DNA from: Melastoma dodecandrum | Taxonomy: Eukaryota; Streptophyta; Magnoliopsida; Myrtales; Melastomataceae | Direction of reading: 5' to 3' | Assembly: GCA_029817715.1 (NCBI GenBank) | Contig: JARUPY010000290.1 | Location: 1,922,001 to 1,986,000 of the forward strand | DNA: 64,000 nucleotides | In this document: in pieces, positions 13,668-25,058 of the stretch | Numbering within the stretch: position 1 is the first letter of the stretch | Layout: each line of letters starts with the position of its first letter | Made by a program: the position numbers and the translations under genes | Notes under the pieces: generated by a model | Databases searched by the model: none | What the model was told of the DNA's origin: nothing | What the model saw: only the letters and a program-made list of their open reading frames with translations

Positions 13668-14247
13668 TGCCTAAAAACACAGGTTACTTAATCAGCACAG
13701 AAGACAAAGATAACCATTCCGGCACCGCATCAATACACAAGAAGGTTTTTAAATCAACAGCCCAGCTAACGACCAACCCATAAAAGCCAATCTCCCAATC
13801 CAACAATGCCGAACTCACGAAGACAGCCTGCCTCTCCCTATAAACACTGCAGACACGATCAAGTGCACGGTAACCAAAGAAACCATAAACCACTAACGAG
13901 TCACCTATCACCAAAGTAAAGACAGAAGATCAACAACAACACCAACAACAACCAAAGTAAAGACAGAAGATCAACAACAACAACAACAACAAGAGAAATG
14001 AAACGCACACCAAATCTGAAGGACATCCAAAACCCAAAACACCGGCAACTGGAAATTCGAAAAGGCGACAAATACACCAACAGAAGCAGGAGCAGGAGCT
14101 CAGGAAGAGCATTGCGAACCCACGACAGTAAGAAGAAAATCGAAGCAAACCGCAAGACCAAATCGGCGAAGTGATCCGAAGAAAGCAGCCGCCGAGGCTC
14201 ACCGCTTTTTTCCGCAGATATGGGGCGACGGAAATCCTAGGGGTCGG

Positions 14248-14310
14248 TAGGGTTTTCCTGCTCGCGGCGGAAGACTGGACTAGGGTTTCTCCCTCTGAAT
14301 ACTATTTATA
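14248..14310 (-). promoter_or_regulatory. eL6 core promoter: TATA box and two telo-boxes
   Basis: On the minus strand TATAAATA occupies 14310-14303. AAACCCTA (telo-box) is at 14288-14281 and again at 14255-14248, at or near the start of the non-coding first exon. A donor-like GCG/GTGAGCC near 14,205 would end that exon. Telo-boxes near start sites are a known mark of plant ribosomal-protein and other translation genes. Confidence 0.7.
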
Positions 14311-14630
14311 GTACCATCGAAATTTCTCAATTAGTCCTCTATTATTTAAATATTTCCAATTGGATTCTTAATTTCGAATGTATTACATTTGAGTCCTTTG
14401 AGCTTTTGGATTTGGTTTGGGCCGTTCGTCTCAAAGTCCAACCCCTTGGCATTATTACATGCTAATTTCCTTGCAACTATTGTCAATACGAAGTTCTCAC
14501 CTTTTCTTGATTGTAGTAAATATTTTGATCGCGTCAATATTTTAGTCGAGAATATATATTTATTAAAACTAAGTGTGCGATGACAAACAAGTTCTTACTT
14601 CTAGCGAAACAACCAGAACACACAATCCCA
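14311..14630. other. Spacer between divergently oriented ends
   Basis: AT-rich spacer between the eL6 promoter and the last codon of the ABCC pseudogene. Nothing else recognised. Confidence 0.3.
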
Positions 14631-16725
14631 TCAGAACTCGGAGCTTTTCTTGCGACTCAACCAGTACTCCGCCACGAGCTTGGAGAAGCTCGCTGTCCTG
14701 CGCACCAGCTTTCCGCTTAGTTGCTGACTGCAAAAGGAAACCAACTTGTATGAGCCAGTGGATGTGGTATGCTTGAATAGTGGTGGGGAACTGAACGGCT
14801 ATGAGCTTTTGGAACGTCTACAGCAACGCAGATATGAGAATTTCATGTAAGGTGCTGCTCCGCTCGTTCTCGAGAATATATCTGCGTCGCTGTAGACGGC
14901 ACGATCCAGTGGGATCCTTTGTTTCTGCCCTCCGCTCATGTTAATATATCTCTGGCAGATTTCAGTGAGATCTCCATGTGAGAAATTGTTGATATCCTTG
15001 TCCAAAGCACACGCCTTTATAGCCCTCTCGTACTTGTCTTCGTCAATTGGTTTTCTGAACATGATCTCGAATCGTCCCGCTCTGGATCCACGAGGTCTGA
15101 GGGACATATGCAACCGATCTGAACAAGTTCACCTGCAAGTGAAAGGGAGAAGAATGTAATCAAACATTGAGACGATTTTTGCATCAAGAGATGATTTCCC
15201 AGCACCAACTGGCCTGCAAACTGTGATTTTTCTGTCCATGTTTCGCTTCTAGCTAGGTATATGTACTTGAGTGTTAAAGTTAAACTGGTCGATTCTCTGT
15301 CCCACAGAAGTTGCCTGACGTTATCTGTAGGTTTACAGGGGAGTCTGACGAGGTGCTTCGCCAGTTCCTTCAGGAAGGTAAGATCTTTACGCAAAAAGAG
15401 GGGGTTTACCCTGTCAGGTCGTAGCTCGTCGTCCAACAAGAATTTGTTTATCCCGTCTGTGGAGACCTTGACTTGTATAAAATTAGACAATGCCTCGAAT
15501 ATGATCCTAACTAGTTCAGCCATGCTTCTCAATGATGCTAGGATCATGAAGATAATGCTTGTGTTCAACGGACGGATGAGATAACAGTAGGAGAAACCCA
15601 GAAAAGCATGGCAGTGTACGGCTTCTTTAACTGAGCTTTGGTGAGCCACTTCATCTCGATCTCGCAGTGGGATTCGATCACACTCCCAAACTTTGATTCC
15701 CATGATTGAAGCTTGCTGATTTTCATGCTGTTGAGGATCTCAGAAGCTGATTGCAGCGGCTCGTCCTGTACAATCATCAGCTGGGACTGGCGTCTTAAGT
15801 ATCCTCGCAAATGGAAGATTAAGAAGTCCGCACCGAGTAATGGGACGAGACATGGAAAAGCACCGAATCCAATAACAGAGAACAAAATGCCAATCACGAC
15901 GAAAAGCTGCAGGACAAGGCTCCACATTGTGTGCAACCACCACGGGAATTCCCCCATCTGGTATGCATCCACTGCAATGTAATTCACGATCTCTCCAGTC
16001 ATGTGGCTTCTTCTAGCAATGCTGGAAAGCTTCAGTGGCTTTTGGTACACAGCCACCATTAACATGGACCTCATCCTCATCCCAGACCTCTTTGCATCGA
16101 AGAACCAGTGCCTCTGTGAGAACGACTCAACTACTTTGGCGAGAATCAACCACCCCATGATTGTTATGCCTTCAGAGCAATCATCTCCTCTTCGGTTCGA
16201 GTGCTCCACAAACCAATAGAGCAATAACGGTGAGAGACGACAGACAGCATCCTTAGGAATGCACAGAAAGCCACAAACAAGTTTCCCCTGAAGTAGACTC
16301 TTGCCAAGGCTCTGATTACCAAGTTCATGTTGGCATTTGGGCCTTTCTCTTTGAGAACTGAGTCCCAGGCTTGGGAAAACTTCTCGTAAACTAAGTTTAG
16401 TCTCGTCCTCAGAAACAAGTGAAGGGATGTCCTCGAGCTCCAGAGTTTTCGAGCATCCCAGATGCAGCAGAGGATTGATCCAGGTTAATATCCACCTGGC
16501 AAAGAAACCTGCATGGCCAAGCTCCGAAGCATGGCGTTTCTCCGGTTCCTTCTTGGGTAGTAGCTGCTCGTGTAAGTTCTCATCACCGGAGTCCCGAACA
16601 CATGATATGCAGCCCCAAATAGCACAGAATAGAAGCAGATGGCTGAACAGCCACGTGATGATTTCCGGCACTCTTACAAGGTTATGATTAGGGGCACAGT
16701 CGATATTTATCATGGCACTCAACAT
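14631..16725 (-). pseudogene. Truncated, frameshifted ABCC transporter pseudogene
   Basis: On the minus strand this matches the intact ABCC gene at 1960-7143 from the end of TMD0 onward: [12 protein letters not shown] near 16,430, [11 protein letters not shown] near 16,120, LHTMWSLVLQ near 15,930, SEILNSMK near 15,740. Reading frame shifts near 16,410 and again near 16,250, and once more in NBD1. Walker A ([10 protein letters not shown]) survives only in a shifted frame near 15,200. The signature [10 protein letters not shown] near 14,930 is present, but the sequence breaks immediately before Walker B. All of TMD2 and NBD2 are missing. A C-terminal remnant [10 protein letters not shown] with a stop at 14,631-14,633 remains. 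It is therefore a non-functional copy with a large internal deletion. Divergence from the intact gene is substantial, so it is not a recent duplicate. Confidence 0.88.
14815..14898. repeat. Inverted repeat at ABCC pseudogene breakpoint
   Basis: Arms 14815-14835 and 14878-14898 are inverted copies of 21 bases with one mismatch (CGTCTACAGC on the left arm, GCTGTAGACG on the right). Both arms carry the coding text just before Walker B, at the point where homology to NBD1 ends. Confidence 0.75.
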
Positions 16726-19700
16726 TGGTATTTCTCTTCACAACCATTGACACATGGATGGTGCGACGCATCTTATTCTCATCGGTGACATCAAAAAATG
16801 GTTCTGATTTGAGATGCAGATTCTGATAAGCAAAGGGAGACGTGGCCGTGAGAATCATGCTTTGGAACGACATGGCATCCCAGCTGCTAATCAATGACAA
16901 AGGGATAACAGAACCGCACGCGATGCGTCGTTTGCGTACTTCAGTTAATCCATCGTCGAGTGTGGATTATGCTTCCGATTGCACCACAAGTTTCTCAGTG
17001 CCCTTACCACCTGAAGATCACAATGACAGGCGCTCCAGTGGGAAGCAGTTCATGACTAATGCAAGCACATGGAATCAGCCTCCCGCGATATCACTGCATG
17101 ACAACAAGCCAAGGCAAGGAATAAATAAAGCAGTTCTAAAAAATTTTGAGTAGGATGCTCTTCCAACTAAACAAGCTTCACAAAGGAAATGGACTCTTTG
17201 AGTGAATGACAAGAATCACAGAGCAGCACACATCCAAGAAGGCACGCAGTCACATTGTTTATAGAGATTTTTTAAAGCAAAAACAACTAAAGATATCCTG
17301 GGGACATTCTGCTATAGTTCCACAACAAAGCTCGCTCTGTGCTTTTTATCACAGAAAATGTTCATTATAAAACAAATGAGTCAGGGGTGTCACCTTGATC
17401 CATCGAATCCAGCGTCGGTGATGCAACAAAAATCCCTTTCAAGAACTTTTCCATGTATTAAAAACCCTTCAAATCAGCATGATGAGAGAAACACGATATG
17501 AAAGGTCATCAAGAGGTAAATACATTTTAGCATAAGAAAAATCTCATCCATAATGGAAAAAGAAACAACAGAAGCATTCACTTTTAACTATGTCAAGCAT
17601 TCCTTTTAAGAAGAACATAAAACGTGATGATAGCCACAATGACAATTAAACAGATTTAAGGTATAAAGTTACTGCACAGGCTTGCAATTTGGGATGGGAG
17701 TGGTGGTTCATACTAGATAGGAATGGACTAGATTTTAGTTCCTTTGAAAGAGAGCCAAGGAAAAAGGTGAAACCACACTACAAGGAGTACCCTGGCCAGT
17801 CAGTACATTTGAGCAATTGCATAACAGAATGTATCGGCGGGAGCAGTTTATTAATCATCATCAATTTGATCGTCCTTATCAGAAGGCTAAACTAACTAAA
17901 ACAAAACGCCATCATCTATAGCATGAGAGCTCCAGAAGAGCTTAAACCCTAGGCTTGCCCTTCTGAAAAATTCACGAAACAATCTCCACATTCCACCACA
18001 GGAGAGCTTCGAATCTGAATTGGAGTAAACTGCCAACATCACTATTATTCCAAGTTTAACCTAGCTATGTGAGTTCAATTTAGCTTATTTCTTAAGATGG
18101 AAGCCTTCGGATAATCACCATGCTCGGGTTTCAATCAAACCATCGCCCTTCATATCCTCAAGGACTCTCCGTCTCACCAATAAAGAACAAATAAAATACT
18201 CCAGAAATCACGAGAAAAATTCCAAAAAGTTCCTCGTAATTTTTAACTCTTCCATACTTTAGCAGCACCCATTCCCCGTCCCCTAACAATACTTTCACCG
18301 ACCAATTTGTTGTGTCCGCTTTGGTCTTCTCTGCTAGCTTGGATCAGAGCGACCTAAATGAGACACAGAAAAAGGTAACAAATGTTTCACTTTCAGGGAA
18401 AAGTGAAATGCTTCCAGTCGCAGAAGGACTCTCTAGCTCTGACAAAAATTCATCTTGCCAAACTTATTCCAGAAAATGTTCCCAAGGGCTAAACATAAAC
18501 ACGGTCAGCACCCTTGGACTGCAAGAAGCAGGGCCACGATCAGATCTATAAAACAAGTTCTCCCATGAGTCCCAGGTAAATGATAGGCCCCAAAAAGGCA
18601 CATACCAGCCTTATAGTCAACAAATCACAAGTTCTCCCATGAGTAACTCTTGATGTGCACAATGTAGGCATCATATTCCACTTATTAGCATGCTGCCTAG
18701 AGTATCATAAACACTAAGGATGTTCCCTTTCTATTATATGAACCTAAGTGTAAAAGATCAGATAGCGGAATATCTAACGAAAGAACTGACTTAAAGATAC
18801 AAGACTCCACCAATGGGAGAACCTTCATTGACTTCTAAATTACTGCTATTTGATACACAGACCAAATGTCTCGAACGTCATATGCCATCACTCCCCAACT
18901 GTGTAAGGCTACTACTTCTCCAGTAATGATCTCGTAGATAACTCCGAAAGAAAGTTGTGACCACTAGTATGAGTTCGGACAGAGTACTCGCACAAAATCT
19001 ATCTAGGGTTTCACCTGTTATCATGTATAACAACCGAAAGAACATATCATTATCAAAATGAAGACTTAAACGGCTTCCAATAGTTGATCCACAATATAAG
19101 ATTTTTTTACTTGGTAAACCAATAGAAAACAAAAGCATGACATTGCGATTTGGATGATCAAGCATCTTGACACTTGGTCAACACGTAAATGTCTAAAGCT
19201 AAACTAATCGAGAAGAGTCTATGTTCTTCTTAAGAATGAAATAAATAGACAGCAACAAATCCCTTTTTTCCAGAAGGTCGTCACCTGGTTTTAGAAGTAG
19301 ATTGTTGATGTCTTACCAACCAGAGTCTGCGGCCAAAATCAAAGGAAACAAAATTTCCTTCTAAAGTTTACGACCACTCCTCACTACATCCTCGCTATCT
19401 CAATATTAGAAGAATCGTGAAGAGAAGAGGGCCCTTAATAGTACAATATTTCTCTTTGAATAATAACGAAGAACACGGTTCTATCATGAAACAACATAAA
19501 ACCCAAAAACTAATTGAACATTCAGAATACAAGTGTTCAAACCCAGGAAAGGTCCAGCTCAATTTGACACAAACAAGGTGTAATCCATGGAAGATAAAAA
19601 CTCGATTTGAGGTCCAGTCTTCATCTGCTGTAAGCAAACCATCAATTTGATAGCAGGGGTAAAAGCAACTCAGAAGTAGTGATTGGTCAACAGTGATAGT

Positions 19701-21758
19701 AATAAAGGCATCTCAGAATTTGACACAAAAAGAAGAGGGGAATTCGTCGCTTAAATAAGGCTGATGCTGAAATTGAAAGAATGCCATAACTGCATGAGCA
19801 ACTCAAATGACGTGCACCGACATCAGGTAATCAAACTATGAAAGCAAAACTCCATCCGATAGCACTGTGAAGTCAATCACATGGGCCATAACAAAATAAC
19901 ATAAACATCACTGTAGCAGCTCATTAAAGATGAAAGCATGTTTCTAACATTAATTGAGAAACACAGTGACTTTTTCCAACCTATCAAATGGAGGAATACA
20001 GAGTTCGGCCTTTGAGACAGCCAGTAGGTAGTAATGTGCAATCCAGTCATCCTTCTTGTATAGGTGGTGGTGGACGAATATGCTACTACTATGCCCATGA
20101 ATAACTTGAGCATGAAAATGCCATTGCATGTAAGTGCTAGTTCGGCTCTAATTCTTGAAGACACCATGTGCTGATATCCTGTCCAGACTACCTGCATGCC
20201 CTGCCCCATGGCTTTTAACACAAAACATCCAAAGATACTGACAGAAGTTGTCACAATGACATATTGACACCTCATTCAAATGACTAACTGGTCCTCTAGC
20301 CAACTAAACAGCGAACAAAAATTCACTTTGGAAAAACTTAGGGCCCTCGGGTATTAATAACACAACCATAGGAAGAAAATCTCCCAATTCTTGTCCCAAC
20401 CTCCATCAGTTTCCCCAATAAAGCTTGTTATAGTCGTGGATAGGAGCTTCCTCCCCTAAGTCATAAGCATGTGTCACTACAAATCAGCCTTTTGTCTATA
20501 GTATGATAGATAATGCCAGTGACACTCCAATTTTTTAAACACACTCAACACTTCCTATCCTTGATCAACATAATATATAAGTATCATCCTTGGACACCTC
20601 AGGTGATTAGGCGGGTACCCACTGAAAGCGATGGACAGAAACTCCAATCATCGAGATATAGGCTTCCCTCAGACAAGAAAAGATTTGATTTTCCAAAGGA
20701 AAACAGCTGCCTGCAAAACGGCCCTCCATCCTTGGCTGCAGTCACACCTGATTAGGAGGGTTAACACCTAACGGTTGTCCAGACCAAATGACCAACCTCA
20801 ACCAACCAAAATCATAGCAACAAACTATGGGCTTACATTTTTACTTAGTTCTTTTAGTCTTTTGGAACATGAAAACATAACTGAATGGGTCCTAGTTCCT
20901 ATTCTACCAAACCAGGCACGTGGTCTTCCAGGGCAGGATAAATCTTTGCTTCCACATAGCCAATCACCATGTAAGAGTTAGTCCAACTGGATACCCATGA
21001 ATAACATCACACTAACAAGAACTGCAAAGTTGCCACCAGCAAGGCTTCTAGGAGAGGCTAATGTTGCACATAGTTTAGTGCACAACATAACTAGGGGTAT
21101 CGGGTATCTCCAATTCTATACTAACCTTAAACATCGATTGCATCCCTTACTGAAGAGAAGAACAGGTTCCACGTACTAGCAGACAAGCTCTCAAAGTCAT
21201 ACACCCTCTTCAAAATGCCTCTGTTGTCGGTGAGACCTCTTTAAAAGCTTTCAATTAGCCTGTATGAAACAGAATACTATCCCTGGAAATCTACATGATG
21301 CCACAATTTGCTTCCTCTTAGTTTCCAAGTCATGAGAACTGGAACAAAGCTATAGCTCAGAGTTCTGCCCTTTTTTCTCAACAGGTTTATCAGTTGATAT
21401 ATTCTTAAAGGCTAAATAACAGAAGCAACAGGTTAATAGAAAGGGAATAACCTCCTCCAAATGAAGGATGTAACAAGAAAGGAGCTCAAATCATAATGCA
21501 TATAGCAGGGAAATACCTGTTTGATAAGTTAAAATGCCCCAAAAAATACACATATATACAAAGAGCAGAAAGCATTATCTTTCAGATGTATGAAATAGCA
21601 AATTGAAAATTATAGATTAAAAAGTTAAGGAGCACTAACTATGCATCAAGATTTTAAGACTACTGATGACGGATGCCCAACGGATAAATGCAAGCTGCCC
21701 TCATTTACACACCGGACTTCTCCACAAATCACAATATCAACTGGCTTCACTACAAGCC
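16726..21758. other. Long spacer with no recognised gene
   Basis: About 5 kb between the ABCC pseudogene and the last coding exon of the FLX-like gene. Part near 21,000-21,758 may be FLX-like 3' UTR. The plus-strand open frame 16,842-17,153 (104 codons) has ordinary amino-acid composition but no family I recognise. Other open frames here look random. No tandem arrays or terminal repeats were noticed. Confidence 0.35.
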
Positions 21759-23205
21759 TTATCGACGGTTGATACGTGACTTGTCATTTATTCCCCTCAC
21801 AGCAGAACTTGCACCATATAAAGGACCACTGCTTGCTGCTCCCTGCCGAAAAGACAAATGGCATACAAAATGCAGCGTCCTCAGGATTTTTTCCAATATC
21901 CTCCTCTCAAAATCTCATGTAACCTAAGGCACATGTTGAGCAGTTTATTCTCACTTTCTTTTAACTTTGACTAAGGTCTTGTTTAATTTTGAATTGACGG
22001 CAGCCTTAAGAATGTTTTCTATTCTTTCCTCTTGTAGTCTTTCAAACATTTCATTTATATAAAAAAAAATCAAAATAAAAATGCAGTGCTCAATAATGGA
22101 GGACTTAACCTGACATACGGTGTGGTTGCAGATCAATACGTGTCATTCAGAAATTCATTCAAGCATCAAATATGTCGCTAAAACTATCACGATACAATGG
22201 ATCAGAAAGCATACCAAATGATAACCATAAGCATCTCCATAGGGAGCTGAATAACCACCTTCACGGCTATTAAACTTCATGCCATATGCTCTACCTGCAA
22301 TCACATAGAACAGTAATTTTAAAAAACTAAAACGATGCTTTCCTTGTCTAAGCCTCTCAACAGAGGACAAAAATATTAAACTAGAATGCACAACATCAGA
22401 CTCCAAAACAAGAATCACACCAGCATCCCATGATCTTGCATCCTATTAGCAAGCTCTGCACGCAGATTTTCAGCTTCCCGAGCCATAGACACTAAATTAT
22501 TCTCCATGGCCTGTCTCTGTTCCACCAGTTCAATGTTCGCTTTCTTCTCAAAATCAATAGCAGTTCTACATAAAAAAAAAAACAAAAAGAAAGAATGAGA
22601 AGAAGTCAGAGGCTAAATTACTCCCGAAAGTCGTGCCAAAAAACTGTATCAGAAAGAACAGCAAAAAAACTTATTAAAATATACCTAGCATGCAAGAACT
22701 CTTGGTTCATGGAATCAAAATCTGACTTCAAAAGCGACAACGGCTTATTTTCAGCCTTCAATCTAGCAACTTCCTGGGTTAAACTTTGGACATGCCCAGT
22801 CAGATCCTGCTTCTTTTTATTCAACTTCTGAACTTCTGATCGCAGTTGCAGAGCCTCTTTTTTAAAAGACCCTGTCCCGCGAAGATCAGCCTCAAGCTTC
22901 AATCCTTTCTCAATCAGATCCCTTGAACGACGTTCTTGTTCCGCACGAATATCACCAATAGTAAGATTCATGCGGTGAATCTCCTCCTTAGCAACACCGA
23001 GCTCTCTTTGTAGAGAAATTCTATCTTCCACTAACCTTTGGTTATCTACCAAAAGCCTCCTCAGTTCAGCACGTTGAATTTCTATTTCTTCTTCCAACAA
23101 AGCAGGAGGAGGAGGTGCACGAGGCAGAGGCCTGACATAAGGACCATCTGAAGGATAGCCGCGTCGATTAAATGGTTCGCGGTGAACTCTGTTTCTTCCA
23201 GCCAT
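21759..23205 (-). CDS. FLX-like coiled-coil protein with probable frameshift
   Basis: Homologue of the FLOWERING LOCUS C EXPRESSOR (FLX/FLX-like) family, coiled-coil proteins; FLX itself acts with FRIGIDA to activate FLC. Coding exons are about 23205-22685, 22565-22421, 22296-22217 and ~21,845-21,759. The N-terminus [11 protein letters not shown] and a proline patch ([15 protein letters not shown]) are followed by a long coiled coil with [19 protein letters not shown] and [20 protein letters not shown], typical of the family. Exons 3 and 4 encode [13 protein letters not shown] and [14 protein letters not shown] ending at TAA 21,761-21,759. Exons 1-2 are in frame with each other but one base out of phase with exons 3-4: the shift lies near 22,441-22,448, where family members have a continuous LRAELAN-x-D-x-R-x-W segment. 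As written, translation stops in exon 3. It is a real lesion or an assembly error. Which FLX-like paralogue it is remains uncertain. Confidence 0.8.
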
Positions 23206-24486
23206 CTTATCCTGAATTGGCCGGACAATCACAAATACTCAGAGAATACGTGGCAGATACAACTTCAAATCCCACAAAACCCCAACAGATATATTGCTCA
23301 TCAAAGAGTTTGAACAGACAGACACATCTTTTTAAATGTTGCTAATAAAACAAGCTTTATGACAGCCTGAAGTAGTAGCAGCTACTAGAACATCTAAGCC
23401 GAGAAACACATCTGATGGTAATCATGCAAGGGGCTATCCTAAAAGTAACATGACTAAAAAGATTGACCCATTCCAGCTTTACTTTCCTACAGTGGATTCT
23501 TTTCTCCTATCTAAAAGGAATTGATTTTCAAGCTGGCATCTTTATTGTCTTTGAAGCCTTACATGAATTTCAATAAAAAGCGCGAAAATTTAACACGTCA
23601 AATCATTATTGGGTCATCAAGGGAGCTTTTTCCCGATGCCCAAGGACTCTCCATATCTACAGATCAAGAATTTCATGAATATGGAAAACCAAAGCAATTA
23701 AAGGTCAAATTGAGATGATTCTGGTAACATTCAACAGGCGACAATCAAACAACCATGTCACACCAATTATTGCCCCGACCCGAACGAATATCACCCCTGC
23801 AGGCGGAACTTTTGCATCAACCCATACAATCGAATCCCAGATTTTCCCCCGTACCCAATTCACACAAGACTCGATCTTGATCTAAAACACGAACTAACTA
23901 TTCATCTCTACAACCCACAAAACTTAAACCCTCCCAACAACTAAACCCTAACTAACAATCAAGAATAACTATCACAAAAACACCCGCACCGAAAAAGAAA
24001 CCTACCTACGCAAAATCCGAACCTTCCGTTCGATCACACTGCAAAAAGGAAGAAATTTTACCAAAGCGCACCCTCCACCGCCCAACCTACAATAAACCAA
24101 CGAATTGAACCCAAGAAGAAAAGAAAAACAAAACCCAGAAAAAATTAAAGCAATCGATACCTCCGTCGTCAGGGAGTGATGACGCGGGAGATGGGTGTTG
24201 AGAATCGGATCGAAGACAGGAAAATCGAACGGAATTGACGTGCTATATTCGACCAAGGAGAGGCTTCGTTGGTGCTTTCTTTTTATTTTGTCGTTTTCTT
24301 TGCTTTTTGGAGAACTGAAAAGATGGGTAATAAACGACGGCGTTTCAATCAGCTTCATTAGAGGTGATCCGTATCATCTAACCTTTTCAATATTAATACA
24401 AATTTAGTGCCCTTCTTATTTTTTATTTTAAACAACGTTACTTTAATATTATATATATATAAGCTATTTTGTCGGTCCAACTAATA
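23206..24486 (-). other. FLX-like 5' UTR introns and promoter
   Basis: The acceptor AATTCAG stands six bases before the FLX-like ATG, so the 5' leader is spliced. A short non-coding exon is suggested near 24,007-24,041 (acceptor TTTTTGCAG), and a first exon near 24,170-24,250. The MULE boundary at 24,487 is about 0.25 kb further upstream. No other gene is seen. Confidence 0.45.
24477..24486. repeat. Target-site duplication, left copy
   Basis: CCAACTAATA directly abuts the left end of the MULE and is repeated without change at 29,828-29,837. A 9-11 bp duplication is the MULE hallmark. Confidence 0.93.
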
Positions 24487-24541
24487 GAGTTTTTTTCCTT
24501 ATTGACGTCATCCGGCGAAATATTTCGCCAAATGACGTCAC
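24487..24541 (+). repeat. MULE left terminal inverted repeat
   Basis: It starts GAGTTTT and contains two TGACGTCA octamers flanking the perfect 16-bp palindrome GGCGAAATATTTCGCC. It matches the right end with two mismatches in 55. Confidence 0.93.
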
Positions 24542-24570
24542 AACTTACAAAATTCCGTCAGTAACCCAAC

Positions 24571-24897
24571 GAAGTCGGCCTTACAAAGGCCGACTTCAGT
24601 CCCGAAGGAAGTCGGCCTTTGTAAGGTCGACTTCCGTCTTCGCAAACAGAAGTCGGCCTTTGTAAGGCCGACTTCGCCTGAAGTCGATGGAAGTCGGCCT
24701 TTGTAAGACCGACTTTGCCCCGACTGCGATGAAGTCGGTCTTACAAAGAGCGATTTCCAATGCCTAAAAAATTCAGTCGAAGTCGGCCTTTGTAAGGCCG
24801 ACTTTGCCCAGACAGCGACGAAGTCGGCCTTACAAAGGCCGACTTCCAAACACTTAAAAAAAAAATTTTGGAAGTCGGCCTTTATAAGGCCGACTTT
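24571..24897. repeat. Left subterminal array, eight 27-bp palindromes
   Basis: Copies start at 24,571, 24,608, 24,649, 24,690, 24,731, 24,779, 24,820 and 24,871. Each has arms GAAGTCGGCC and GGCCGACTTC round a 7-base spacer read as TTTGTAA or its complement TTACAAA. Copies differ by one to four substitutions. Six-frame translation yields a repetitive peptide here; it is not a gene. Confidence 0.9.
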
Positions 24898-25058
24898 CCT
24901 CAGAGAAAGAAAAAAAAACAACAATGGAAGACAAACCACCTGTAATTACACATAATACAACGAGAAACCAGGAAATTTATAGTAATCCAACCGAATATGA
25001 TAGTAATCCAACAAAACGTTTCAATGAAAAGTATCAGAAGTACACACGATTACATAAT

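Noticed and set aside
13684..14202. Leucine- and serine-rich minus-strand frames upstream of eL6
   Set aside because: They lie in the 5' UTR intron of eL6 and arise from CAA/ACA-type simple sequence.
1960..16725. Recent tandem inverted duplication of the ABCC gene
   Set aside because: The pseudogene differs from the intact gene at many residues and has several frame lesions, so it is old.
16842..17153. Plus-strand 104-codon frame as a gene
   Set aside because: Composition is plausible, but there is no recognisable domain and no clear splice or promoter context.
24571..24897. CRISPR-like regular short repeats
   Set aside because: Units are palindromes inside a transposon terminus with short irregular spacers, in a plant nuclear genome; no cas genes.
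24538..24939. 133-codon minus-strand frame with repeated EVGLCKADF-like peptide
   Set aside because: It is only the translation of the palindrome array in the MULE terminus.
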